Made by a program: the position numbers and the translations under genes. From Apiotrichum sp. Y4204 (taxonomy: Eukaryota; Basidiomycota; Tremellomycetes; Trichosporonales; Trichosporonaceae), in NCBI GenBank assembly GCA_025531455.1, contig JAMYHL010000019.1, positions 1 through 64,000 on the forward strand: 64,000 nucleotides of DNA, read 5' to 3'. The notes beneath the pieces were generated by a model, which was given only the letters and a program-made list of their open reading frames with translations, did no database searches and was not told the DNA's origin. Below are positions 43,142 to 60,000 of this stretch, one piece after another; positions within the stretch are counted from its first letter, which is position 1; every line of letters begins with the position of its first letter.

Positions 43142-45998
43142 CGATCGCGACACCCAAGAGGCGACGGAAGGGAGAGCGAAGAGCGGAGAACGGAGAGAGG
43201 TATAGACGGAGCGCAGGCGCGCAGCGAGGAGCGGAGACGTGCCCAGCCCGCGGCATATAATCGCCACGTCGGCCCGCAATATCGCGACGCAGCGGAGGTG
43301 GCGTGGGTGGCATATGGGTCCGCCGACAATTCCGGAACTGGTAGCCGTCGTGTATTTGTATCGTGCATTGTGCATTGGCATGCATCCTGGACACTGCCGG
43401 GGTAGAGCTAGGAGATATAATTCTACTGCTTTCTGCCAGTAGAACAACACACTCTCTTCGCTCTGGCGTCCTCGAAACTGCAGCATGCCCAGTGTTGTCC
43501 AGAAATAGTGTCACATCACATCCCATTACAATATCATATTATGACAGTCAGCTGTCCGCGCCCCTTCAATCGACGACTCGCCACTAGCCTTGCAGCTGGC
43601 GAGCGCCGAAATCCATGGGACGTGGTGAGGTTTAGTCTCTCCTCCACAAAATGAAAGCCCATGTCGGCGCTGTCTGCAGCGAGTGCAGACACGACGCGTG
43701 CTCTTCAGTGGTGGGGAGATTAGGGAATGGAAAGTGATGGAAGGGAAGAGAGGGTGGGTCAGTAGAGTCGTGAGGAGCTGCTCTCGGTTGCAGTGGTCGC
43801 TAAGTCTGGGCAGGTTCCGTTGCTACCGCAATAGTCTGTGAAAACAAATGCATCTGTCGTGTCAGCGATGATTTCTCAAACAAGTGAAGAAAAGTGATAG
43901 ACAGGTAGGTGCTCCGATACCGTTGAAGATGTGTACGCGCATTTCCGAGGAATAGCACAGTGTGAATACGATTAGAGAACTTTTTTTCTTCATTGCGACC
44001 GCCTGTTGAGGAAGGGAAGGGAAGGGAAGAGAAAACAAAAAAAGAACTCACGAGATGAAGGATAGATTCGACGAATGTCTGCTCGGGTTCTACCAGCCCG
44101 CGCGAACTGGGTCGCTGCGGGCCGGGTACAAGACCCCAAGCACACCCCAGTGCCGGTGCCAGAACGGTACCAGCTTCACGGCGCGATCGGCGCACTCAAG
44201 ACGAGGTTGCCTGCGCGCCGTGCAGGGCGGCATTCTTCCACGGGTTGACTCATACAACGACCAATCGCACACCGAAAGGGTGGCGGGGGACGCCCTGGGG
44301 ATCCCGTCTCCAGGCCGTGTGCGCGCGCGAGGCGAACCCAGAGGACCCAAAGCGGCCGGAGCATGTGTCCCCCTAGTCGGGGATCTAAGAACCGCGGATA
44401 GGGGTGGAAGGAAGAGAGGATAAGGAGGATGGGGATGGGGGTTAAGGGGGGTAGGGAACGAGAAAGAAGATGGTCAGCAGCACAGTTTGCATGTTGAAGA
44501 TGCAGTCGGTGTCGGGGAACAGGTTGGGAGCGGTAGGAAAGAGTTGTGAGGAAGACAGAGCGAATTCAACATCGCGACCCGACCCGCCTTAAATATTTCT
44601 CTCGATTTCCTCACTCTGCATGATCTGCAACATCCAACATTTTTGGGCGGTGCGAGACCCCAGCGCCGGTGCGAATGGAAGCGCCACATTGACTGTATTA
44701 CCGCCAACCGCCGTTATCATTGTTATGTAATGACTACTGGATCGTATTATTGCAGTAGGGTGGGATCGAATAACGAATGCCCAATACTGACTGGAAGATC
44801 GCAGTGCACAGCCAGTTGTTCTCCATACGTACCTAGCCCTCTTGGTAGTCCCTGAGAGATGACGACCAGCCAGGCAATGGCCCAGGACATCGCGCACCGC
44901 GTACCAAGCGTTGCGTCGGTGGTTGGCTGGGCTGGCCTGGCTGCTGGCTGCTGGCATGCTGGCTGGGGGCGTCGGCCTATGCGGGTGAACGTGTCCCAGC
45001 ACCCAGGCCCGGTGCCACTGTGCACTGTACTGTAGTGTGCTGCCAACTGCCACACTCGCCTCCCACCACCAATCCCACCCCAGTGCCACTCTCCTCCCCC
45101 CCAGCTGGGTCCACGGCTGCGGCTCTGTCACCGCCGCCGCCGCCATCATCATCGATCATTGTCATCATTCGCTACATCCAACCTCCAGACCACATCCTCT
45201 CCCTCAAACCACACCTGGTCTCTTGCCTCCCCCTTCCAGTCAGGCAACACCATCTCCCACTCCTTTCCCCTCTCCTTATCACAACTCATCCCTCATCACT
45301 CCTCGGCCACACCGCCCCCAGCCTCTCGTTGCCGTTGCCTTGTTCCCGTTTTTATCCCCTCGTTTCGACGTTTTATCAACTCTCGCCGGCACACGTCAGA
45401 CGGGGTCAACGCGACGGACATTCTAAAAAGCACGAGCACAAGTTTATTCTTGTCCGTTCCCTTCGCGTCTCGCTCGCTTTCTTTCCTTCTCATCCACACC
45501 TTGCCTGCGATTGCTTTGGTATATCGCGCCCGGCCCTCCAGGTCTGTCCGTCTGCGCGCACTCTACCCAACTTGAGGTATCTGCGACCGACTTGCACATC
45601 TCGCTGCCTTGCTTGCGCCTCAGCCATAGCTTTCCGGCCCCCGCCCGGGCACCCTCTCAAGGCTTCCACAGCCTCCATCCTCGCATCGAAATCCCTTCGA
45701 CTTCTACTGTGTCCTTTGTGTCACTTGGCTCGTCGGGTTCATCGTCATTTCCCCTACCGACATATCTTGTTGCGTGCTTGTCACCAACTGCCATCGTCGC
45801 CACCACACGATCGTCGCCTCGCACATCGCACAAACCGAACGGAGTGTTGCGCACGTAACATCGCCAAAGGCAGCCAACCGGACGGCCAAGTTTATTGTGG
45901 ATCATCGACATCCCTTTGTGGTCGTTTCAGTACGGGTGGATTAGTCTTCCCCATCTAACCAGTCCGCTTCACCATCGCCCACAGGGCTTCGCTTCATC
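43142..45998. other. Long intergenic, ambiguous small ORFs, CT-rich leader
   Basis: No gene is firmly supported. Near 44 kb, opposing signals exist: a 57-codon plus-strand frame (44075-44248; MSARVLPARANW...HSSTG), and a strong minus-strand donor (GTGAGT at 44053-44048) with a possible last exon ending near 43803. From about 45.0 to 45.95 kb the plus strand is C/T-rich, like the B56 upstream region, and is probably the leader or promoter of the deubiquitinase gene. Confidence 0.4.
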
Positions 45999-49841
<3,843 letters not shown>

Positions 49842-51148
49842 ACGAGTGCAGACGCAAACACTACAGCAATAGCAAAAGCAGAAGCCCCGACCCACTCATA
49901 CCCCTGCATGCCGAATCCTGTTCCATCCATTCCGTGCGCGCCCCGCATGTCTCGACCCCATATTGCTTCGCCCATTTCTCCCACCCCACACCCCAACCCC
50001 ATATTTCTACCCACTGCCGACGAGCGGGGTTACCCCCCGCGATGGCCGCGCAGCGTGCGGTGCCAACTCTGGCTGAGGCATGTGTGCGCGTCGTGTTTGT
50101 ACCCAAGTTCCATGGAAACGATATCATGTTAGCTGAATGGAGCAGCGAGAGTGGAGCTGGGTGGCCGAGGTCTGCAGGCGACTTGCAGAGCACTGTAGCG
50201 AGACCTGGGACTGACGTGGGATACCGCCTCGCCGGGAAGGCAACTGACTACCTACACTGAGACGAACATTGCTTTGGACAGGAGGCAGACGAAGACTTGG
50301 CCGCAACCCCGCCTCGCTACCGACGTGAGCAATAGAAGACACAAATCGGCACCGATCTACTCGATGCACACATCTTGAGCACCGGACCCGCAGAGCACGC
50401 CATGGATCTACAAGTGCATAGCATCGACACATCTTGAGAACTAGTCGTGATGCATGGCTTCCTTCGCCACAGCACAAAGTCACGCGCCACCGCCATCCCG
50501 GCGGACCGCGGGCATGCCAATTCCGTCGGTGGCTTGGCCTGGGTTTGTTGTTGTACTTGCTCGGTGTATATATATGAAATTCGACTCGACTCGAATCGAG
50601 AATCGAGGCAATCGCGGCTGGGACCCCGCAAATGTTGACGCGTGGCACCAGCTCCTGCTGCGCTTCATCTGCGCTGATGCTCCGACCGAGAACATGTCCG
50701 ACGGTGTCGGACCGCGTGGCGTGTCATGCGCGCGCATGCGTGGCGATGCGCTCGCACGCTCGCCCTCAGATCTCAGATGCGAGAAACGGTCAGAAAAAAA
50801 GTGCAGACATGAGCAGACGAGCAGTTTGGAGCCTTGGAGCTTGGAGGCCGCAAGATTGCAGGAGAAAACGCGATCAGCGTGTCACATGCCGCGAATCTCG
50901 ATCTCGGAGCCGAGGTGGGACGTGGCACGCTTGTGGCGCAACGGAATCCCACCATCCACAGGCCAATACCAACTCCATCAGCTGCCTTGCTCTGCATGCT
51001 CTGCTCGCACTGCTCTGCTTTGCTCGCTCTGGTATGCGCTGCTACATCATCAAGGCGTGCATCTATGCGCGGGAAAATGCTATGTACTGTACTGGTGGTA
51101 CTTTGCGCTGGGACGGCGCGTGGGGCTAGGGGCTACATACTTATGTAC
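49842..51148. other. Convergent intergenic, 1.3 kb
   Basis: 3' flanks of ubp15 and sec66. A TATATATA stretch lies near 50567, but no coding sequence was supported on either strand. Confidence 0.45.
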
Positions 51149-52171
51149 TTAGGTGGACCGCTTCTTGGCCTTCTTGCTCTTCTTAGCAGAGCCGGTGACC
51201 GGGGAAGCGGCGCCAGACGAGAGGGGGGAGGCGGCGGTGGGGTCCGACTTGGTGGGGGAGGCGGAGCCGGAGGCGGGCTGCGAGTCCGGGCCGGGGATGA
51301 CCATGTTCTGCATCATAGGCAGACCGAGGAGCTTGGCGCGGAGCGTGAGGCGCTTCTCTGTTGGGTCAGCTTGTGTGAAGAGTAGGGAGCGAAAGAGTAG
51401 CACGGAGGGACATGTTACTTGGTGCTGAGTACGAAGTGTACAGCACCACACACTGTCCCGACGTGTCCCTCATGACCGACACTCACCCTCGAGGGCTTTG
51501 ACCTTGGCAATGGAAATAACAGTGTCGCGGGTCTTCTCGGCATGTGCCATCTCGGAGGCGGTCGCGAAGATCATGGTACCCCATCCGGGACGGAATGTGT
51601 TGGCCTCGGAGACGACATCGACAATCTCGGCCTCGAGCTCCTTCTCAGCGGCGGCAAAACGGGCCATCGTATCGTCGCCGACGAGACCGCGCTCATGGAG
51701 GTTGCCGAGCGTCTGCTTGTCCTCCTTGATGCGCCAGATGCGCTTCACATCGGCAGTCGCGCGCACGAGCAGCGCAGACTTGAGCATCGACTCGGGCACG
51801 GGGGGGTCCGCGCTCAGAAGCGTGATATAGATGTCGCGCGCGGGGTGCGACGGGAACCATGGCTCGAAAGACGTCTTCTCCGCTGCAGTGTAAGCAATAG
51901 CATTGGGGTGGGTGAGGCGAGTAGGTGGGGACTGGGGTGCAGTGGTGCAGCCAGCTGTGGTTGATAGCCTGGACAGCTGGAGCCAAACCTGCACGGGTGT
52001 GGCTCACTCTGCGCCATATAGTATGACACATCACCACCTCCTGACCCAACTTTCCACCTTGTGTGTTTGCTACTTACCAGCCCGCCTGCGGCGGTAGATG
52101 CGCGAGAAGATTGCGAGCGAGGTGACGAGCACCGTAATGTACGCGATCGGGACTGCGAGAGACGTCGCCAT
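51149..52171 (-). CDS. sec66: ER translocation protein Sec66 (Sec71)
   Basis: Subunit of the Sec62/63 complex for post-translational import into the ER. Exon 1 gives a short lumenal end and one membrane segment (VPIAYITVLVTSLAIFSRIYRRRRAG). After an intron the family core follows: FPSHPARDIYITLL, LKSALLVRATADVKRIWRIKEDK, LHERGLVGDDTMARFAAAEKELEAEIVDVVSEAN and GWGTMIFATASEMAHAE. A last exon adds EKRLTLRAKLLGLPMM and a Ser/Pro tail ending in a Lys-rich KKSKKAKKRST. Length is about 230 residues. It is divergent from the Rab escort gene. Confidence 0.9.
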
Positions 52172-52983
52172 GGTTGTTGCTGGGTGGGGGTAGGGGAGGG
52201 GGCGGTGACTGGGTGCAGTGGGGACGTGGTATTTATACGGATGGGAGGCAACGAGGGGCAAAAGGCGGTGGAATAAGAGTGTGATTATGTGGGAGCAAGG
52301 GCGGACGAGGAGAGGGAGAGAGAGAGGGATTAGTCGTAGCAACTTGCAACAGCAGTGCGCACAACGTCCGCGTGGACAAGCCGAGTCAGCCATGATCAGC
52401 CAAAAATCAAATCACCATAGGCAGGAGCGAGGAAGACACCGCCCGGCGACCAAAGCTTCGCAGCGCGCAAGGCTCCGCTCCAAGGCTCCAAGTCCACCGC
52501 TAGCTGCTGATCCCCCTGGCCTCCTGATCGACTCAAAACACTAGCGGGGAGGATCATTTAAATTGATCAGCAAACGGGGCCCGAGACGGAGTCGGCAGGC
52601 GGTGGAGATTGCGCAGATCCCACCCCCATTCTCACCCGCCCTTCGCTTTAATCGATCTTTAATCGGATAATACCCGCGGCCGATTAGGAAGCGCCTCTCT
52701 TCACAGTAATGAGGGATTTGTTCACCGTATTACAATGCATTACAACCCACCTCAAATAACGCCATTAACGACAACTCGTCCCCGGAATTGCATCCGATGA
52801 CGACACCTCTGCTCTCCTACCCTACCCCCCCCTGCTGCTGCTTATCCCCGCCCGCGGTGTTGTGCTGGCCCCGCTAGCCGCCGCCACTGGCAGTGCTCTC
52901 TGCCCACTCTCTCCCGCCTGTCAATGCCGAGTACGCATCTTATCTCTTCCGAGTCGAGATGGAAAAATAAACCCCAAGCGCGG
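52172..52983. promoter_or_regulatory. Divergent intergenic, sec66 / Rab escort protein
   Basis: An 812-bp spacer between two membrane-traffic genes. It contains poly-C and CTG-rich patches and A/T patches (TTTAATCGATCTTTAATCG near 52640-52660). No gene seen. Confidence 0.4.
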
Positions 52984-55353
52984 ATGACGAGCTCGGCCGA
53001 CACCACCACTCCTACCAACATGCTCGGCTCGGATACCTACGACGCAATCGTGCTCGGCACTGGGCTCGCAGAGAGTATTGCCGCTGCGTGAGTAGAGATT
53101 TAATCAACACTTGTTGAATTATCCGATCCGGCGACTGTGGGTCTACATTGTGGATGATTGCGACTTATTGTCGCTTGCGCCTTGGCTTGATCTTGCGAGC
53201 TGCCAGCTGCGAGGTTGCCGATTGCGAGTCGTGGTGTGCTCCGCCTTCCGGCCAGCCTCTCCCGCTTGCGTGATGGAGAGCAAGCCCGAGTCGATGGCGA
53301 CCACATGCGCGGTCGGGACCGCAGCACCGAGTCCACTCACACCCACTGAACCAAACACTGACTCACAGCGCTCTTGCCAAGGCCGGCCACTCGGTACTCC
53401 ACCTCGACCCCAATGACTACTATGGCGGCGAGGCCGCGAGTCTGACTCTGGACGAGCTCGTGGCATGGAGCAAGCAGCGATCTGCAGGGACCAGTGCGGC
53501 CACTGCTGATGGCGCTGGCGCGAGCGCGAGCTCGAGCTCGACCCATGCCGGCCCGAGCTCGGAGTACATGGACTCCCAAGCGCGGCGGTATACCAGCGCT
53601 CGCACAACGGGACTTGGCACGCTCGCCGACGACCGGCGGCGGTACGCGCTGACTCTGTTCCCGGCGCTGATGGTCTCGCGGGGCGACCTGGTGGCGACGC
53701 TGATCGACAGCGATGTGAGCAAGTATGTCGGGTTCCGGTTACTCGACGGCGTGAGCGTGATGCAGGACGGCGCGCCGCGGCGCGTTCCGGGTGCCAAGGA
53801 GGACGTGTTCAAGGACAAGAGCATTCCGCTGCTTGACAAGCGGCGTCTCATGAAGGCACTGATGTTTGCCGGCGGCGAGTTTGAGACCGACCCGGCTATG
53901 ATCGGTACGTGTTGACCGTGTTGACATGCAGCTATTCTGACGGCAGGCCACGAGAACGACCCGATCCGGGCCTTCCTCACGTCCACCTTCTCCCTCCCTC
54001 CCCATCTCGCCACCGCCCTCACATATGCGGTGGCCCACGCTTCGTCTCCGGACGAGCCCGCACTCCAGGCGCTCCGCCGCGCCCGCAAGTATCTCCGCAG
54101 TATTGGGCGGTACGGGCCCAGCGCGTTCCTCGTCGGACAGTATGGCGGTGCCGGAGAAGTTGCCCAAGGGTTCTGTCGGTGAGTGCATCTGAGGATCAAG
54201 GAATGTGTAATGTTCAGTGGTCCGGGACCGGAAACCGGACATTGAAACTGTTGCATGCTGTTCAACTGGAACTGGTGTTCTGGAATGTTGGGAAGGGTGG
54301 AGTGCTGGTGAATTTTTCGGATCCGAAAGATTGCTCGGTGGCAATGTGGCATCAACGAGAGGGTGGCACAAAGTCGCCGCCGGCGACTGCGCGGCGAGCG
54401 CGGCTCTGCGATACTGCTGACTGTGTTCGCTTGCAACTCGTTTGGCACTTGCGCATGCGTGTTGCCTTACAAGAAAAGCGGACACAGGTTTGCCACCCGC
54501 AATGGAGCTCATGTGATGTGATCTTCCAGAACCTCCCACAGCCGACAGCCAAGACCTCTCTGCTCATGCTGACCGCAGCGCGTGTGCCGTCTTTGGCGGC
54601 ACCTACATTCTCGGCTCCGAGGCTGTCCCCTCAGAGATCACAGTGGGCGACGAGAGTGTCTCGCTGCGCATCCCAGCGCATCCTGAGCCGCTGGTGGCGC
54701 GGCATCTCATTGCCTCGCCCGACTTTCTCCCGCCCGCCCTGCGCCCAGAGACAACACGCACAGCCGTGACGAGCCACGCAGTCGTGGTCCTCACCAAGCG
54801 GCCTGAATTCCTCTCGCGCCCGAAGCCCGAGGCAGAGGAAGGGGAGGACGAGGAGGGAGGGGAAACAGCAGACGACACTGCCGTTCTCGTTCTCCCGCCT
54901 ACCGATGGCCCGCTCGTCCGCGCCCTCGTCATGGGCGAGGGCACGGGTTCCTGCCCCGCCAACCAGTGGGTCGCGTACCTCTGGACAGAGGGGGAGGGCG
55001 GCGAGGATGTGCTCAAGGCCCGTGTAGCGGAATGGGAGGGCGTGGCGTTTGAGGCGTACTATGTTCGCCGCGCGGAAGGGTGGGGCCCAGAACCCGAGGA
55101 GGTGCCGGAGCCGAAGGCAGTGGGTACAGAGGAGGCGGAGAAAGAGGAAGAGACAGAAGGACAGGTGGCAGAGGACTCGGCAGCACCTACCGAAGACACC
55201 CCCCGGGCGCCACTCGTCGTGCTCAACCCGTACGCGGGGGCACACATGCTCACGGAGGGTCTGGACTGGGAGGCGCGTGAGGGCCGGCGTGCGTTCGCGG
55301 CCGCGAGCGGGCGGGCGTGGTTTGAGCGCGCAGAGGACGAGGAGGAGGAGTAG
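52984..55353 (+). CDS. mrs6: Rab escort protein (Mrs6/REP)
   Basis: Presents new Rab GTPases to geranylgeranyl transferase II. It is related to Rab GDI. The N-terminal exon gives the dinucleotide-fold motif (YDAIVLGTGLAESIAAA). After a ~270-nt intron comes LAKAGHSVLHLDPNDYYGGEAASLTLDEL, the GDI/REP signature. Further blocks are LTLFPALMVSRGDLVATLIDSDVSKYVGF, IPLLDKRRLMKALMF, YLRSIGRYGPSAFLVGQYGGAGEVAQGFCR and SACAVFGGTYILG. The C-terminal third is divergent, with an acidic Glu-rich insertion (KEEETEGQ) and end. Length is about 620 residues, in the REP range and longer than GDI. Confidence 0.9.
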
Positions 55354-56018
55354 CGGGCATGGAGTAGCGGGCGGTGAGCTCAGCTTTTTTTGGAGATGGA
55401 GGACTGGGGAGGGACTAGATGCGGCAATACGTTTTACTTGTTCATTTATGCATGGTACCAGAACTACCGGCAGTGCTTGTTGACGATGTTGCTGTTCATG
55501 GCAGCCTTGGTGATGCAGCACAGATACTTTTGCTGTTGGAGTGGCAGATGTGCGCTTAGGGTGGATTCGGATGTGCTTGATGGTCGGAGACACGTTCTGG
55601 ATGGAGAATTTGTCAGGTGCAGTAGTAGCCATACTCTGCATGCTCTGCGAATATCTCGCGCAGTAGTGGGGTTATCGGGCACCACACTGCTGAAGACTTG
55701 CAACGATCAGTCGAGTCACATGGCCGTGGCAGTGGCTGAAGGCGCCCACTGGACAGGTAACCCCCCAAACACTAGTCACACCCCACACCAAGCAACAAAC
55801 ACCCACACAACATTGGAACCCAACATGCCCCACGCTGCGCAAGCACACACTAGACTGCAACCAAACATAGATCAGCCACGGGCGTCGCATCGGCCTCGAC
55901 AGCGCCGTACAAAAGAGACTATCAAAAACGAAAATGGAATGGCCGACAAAGGCGCCAGAGGCGGGTCGAAGAGAGACGTATAGTCGGGCACGAGGGTATC
56001 CCGAGGCTATGCGGCAGC
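55354..56018. other. Convergent 3' intergenic
   Basis: 3' flanks of the Rab escort and histone H4 genes. No gene was supported. Open frames here are short and compositional. Confidence 0.4.
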
Positions 56019-56499
<481 letters not shown>

Positions 56500-57060
56500 G
56501 TTGAGAGAAGTAGTAGTTGGTTGGTGGGGTAGTGGTAGTGTAGAGCGCGAGTCAACAAGTGACTGTTGTGGTGTGTTGTGATGAGAGAGGTTGAGGAATG
56601 GAGAAAACCAAGATGCCGGTTGGGGCCGTTGTTATTATAGTCGTCGAGGCGAGGCACAGGGATGGATGCGTTTTGGGTTTGTTTGATTATTAGAAGCGCG
56701 GGATTATAATTGATGCGTGATTCAAATCAGATCAGATCATTGATCTGGGTCACGTGATGAAAAAATCACGTGATTTATGTTGATACGACAAGACGCACCC
56801 TCACACAACTGGGCCCAGGAATCAGGATTTTCAGGGACAGTGATCGCGCACGATCGTCATAAGCCTCGCGCGTCGATGCTTCCATCGTTTGGGTGTGGCC
56901 CTGCAAGAACATCCACCCACCCAGCTCACGCAAACACTCCATCCTCGATCCTGCATTCCCATTCCTTCGACTCAGATCATGTCACCAAGTCCACATGTCG
57001 CATCACATGTCCACAAGTCCAGATCCAACATTATGCATTATGCGTCTAAACCGAGTCGCA
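56500..57060. other. Histone H4 promoter region
   Basis: Lies between the H4 start and the 3' end of trs85. It contains the paired CACGTG sites listed separately. No coding sequence supported. Confidence 0.45.
56750..56773. promoter_or_regulatory. Inverted pair of CACGTG E-boxes
   Basis: TCACGTGAT and ATCACGTGA are separated by six bases (GAAAAA), about 250-275 bp upstream of the H4 ATG. Each contains the Cbf1/bHLH core CACGTG. Confidence 0.55.
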
Positions 57061-60000
57061 CTACGCCTGCACAACGTCCACGCTCGGTGCGCCGCCCACG
57101 CCTGCCCATGACGCGCGCGGCAGCCATTCCTCCTCCTCTGCCTCTGCGTCTCCCTTCCCTGCCTCCCCTTCCTGCCGCTTCCGTTCGCCCGTCTCGCGCA
57201 GCACTTCCCACCCACTCAGTGCCACGAGCCCCGGCTCGCCGACCCACACGCCCGTGCGCACCTCGGTGCGCGCGCCCGGCGACAGCGTGCCCCGGCTGTT
57301 GAGCGTGCCCGTGAACAGCGTGTCCCCGTCTGCTGGTGGCGGAAGGCGCACGATCCAGCGTACGGGCAGGTGCGGGGAGCGGTTCTGCAACTCGATCGTG
57401 AGGGGAAGAACGAGTGCGCTATGGGGTCAGCATACTAATATCGGCGGTACTCACCCTTTGCTAAAGTCGTGCGTGATGCGGCTTGCTGTTGCGCCCGGCA
57501 CGCGCGCACGCACAATGACTGGGTCCTGCTCAATGGCGTACTCGCCCTCGAGCACCGAGTCGGCGATGCGTTTCCGGATCCGGCCCGTCTCTTCATACAT
57601 CGTGCGCTTGGTCGGTCCCGCATGCTGGCGCAGACCCTCGACGAGACTGAACCTCGGCGCTGGTCGGATGCCAAGCGCTCCAAAGTGACCATGGCGCGCC
57701 GTCTCGCCAGCACCGAGCTGCCAGTCGAACACGAGGTCGAGGTCCAGAGGGTCGAACATGGGAAGGACCCGTGGGACGAGGTCGGACGCGAGGGCGGAAA
57801 AGTGCTGTCCCGCAAAGCGCAAGCGGTGCGCTCGTCGCTGGAGGAAGTAGCCCGGCGGCGTGGTGAGCGTAACTTCTTCCGGGGTTATGGGCGCAAGTGC
57901 ATCCATGTTGCCCTGCAGGAGGGCGCCGAGGTTGGCGACGAGACCTGGCTGCTCGAGATCGAGAGACACATCCTTGGCCATTGTAGAGATGAGGCCGCGG
58001 AACACCTGGTTGGGGAGCAGTGTCGTCTCCTCTGAGAGGCTTGTTGCCTCCCAATACTGCGAAACGGGCCTGATCGGGCCAATTTTCAGTGGCGAATCCG
58101 CATGCGACGCAACCTCGAGCGTGATAAGGTACCCCTTGCGCGCGGGAACCACCTCGGTCGCAACAGTGAGCAAACGGCGCACGTCGGCGGAATGTGTCAG
58201 ACGCGTCGCGCCGAGTGTGCCGTCCGGAGCTGTGTAGACCAGCAGGGCGAGCAGGTCTAGTGTCCCAGGTGAAAACGCAGAGAAGCGCACCGGCACAGAA
58301 ACGGTCTCGCCCGCCGGGATACGCTCCGCGAGCCTGATGGGCTTGGCCGTCGGGATGACGTTTGCGAGTGCCGTTGGCGTATCGGATTGCTCATCGGTAT
58401 CTGCTGTCAGCCACATCCACTATCCTTCCCTTACCTAGAGCTATCACGCCGTAATGGCTGCACACGAGCTGCACGTCCTCGACCTCTGTACGGCCCGCGT
58501 TGTGCAGTGCGAGCTCGGCATTGACAACCTGGCCCTCGAAGAGGTGGTCTGAGACGCCGTGGAGCTGCACCACGATACGCGGAGCCCCAGCAACAGCGTT
58601 AACCGTCAAGGACATGTCCTTGGCGTACGTTGGAGTGAGACGCTGCGCCTTGGTCGCGTGCAAACGTTTTCCTCGTCGTTCGAGACTCTGCGTGATGGGC
58701 AGGAAGCGATGGAAGCGGTACGACACCGCCGCAATCGTGAATGGCCCCGCGGACTGCGGTGTAATCCCCACGCTCAGGGTACGCGTCTCAAACGGTTCCA
58801 GCACGACCTCATCCAACGTCTCCACCTCGATATCCGTCCCATCCACAGAGACAGTGACGTCCGAAAGCGCCAGCGCCGTACTGAGCGGGTTGCTCGCGTA
58901 CAGCTCGACATCCAGCGTCTCGCCAACTGCAGCAACCACCCGCTTGCGATCAGGCAGAACACTCATCGGCTTCTTCCCCTTGCGGTCCCAGTGTGCGAGC
59001 GCCTGGGCGTCGAGAGCAGCCCACTTGGCCGACCTACCGCCTGCCGCAGTGCTCGACTCTGGTTCTGAGGGAAGCACGACGCGCGTCTTGGCCGTGTCGA
59101 ACACCGGCGTCGGGAGGTCGAGCCGGCCCGCCTGGACAGCCTCGGCGAGCTCCTCTGGTTTTGACGCCAGCTGCTCGTATGCGAGCGCCAGCGAGTCGAG
59201 CACCATTCCCTGTAACCCCGGCTGCGATGTGTCGTCGCGCTGCATCAGGCGCAGGAAATGCTCCACCGCCACAGCACTTTCGCCCTGCGTGTATGCCTGC
59301 CGCCCGAGCGAGTACTCGATTCGGCTCCGGAGTGCCATCCACGGCGCATGACTCATCAGGCTGGCCGCACCCTCGAGACACCGGCGCGAGTACGTTTTCT
59401 GGCGTCAGCGCGTGCAGCCGCAATTCACTCACAAGGCCCGCCTTCTCGTACCGCCTCGCAGCCATGGCAAGGTGTTGAGCCTGCCGCCGCTTCCCCCTTG
59501 AGCTCCTACCGCCCTTGGTATCTGCGGCGGCTGCCTCCTCAAGAATGACAGCACACGGCACCTCGTCGGCCTCGCCAGCTGCCCGCACGAGTGCGTTGCC
59601 CACTCCGCGCCACTCGCCCAGCACCTTCCACGCCTCGTAGTAGAGCACCGTCGCGCGCAGCGAGTCGAGCTGTATCTGGCCCGCGTCCTTGGCATTGTAC
59701 GACAGCACCGTCTGCTCGAGCCAGCTGGAGATGTCGGTGTGTTGCAGCGTCGTGAATGGTACCGGGTTGCCGGGCGGCGCGGTCGGCGAGAAGTAGTTGT
59801 GCGATAGAAGCATACTCAGGCCGTACATCTCAGTCGCAGCCGACGCGTACCGCCAAGCACGGTCCTGCGCGTAGTCTCTCCGTAGCGAGTCGTAGATCCC
59901 CGCGGCGTAGCGGTAGTCGCGCAGCATGAACGCGAAGTCTGCCAAGCGCCGCGACAATGCCTCGACCGAATTGACGGAGTAGCTGCGGTGAGCACGGGCA

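Noticed and set aside
45020..45958. 312-codon open frame rich in Pro, Ser and His
   Set aside because: It follows the C/T-rich composition of the region upstream of ubp15. It has no domains, no codon pattern like neighbours, and overlaps long frames in the other phases.
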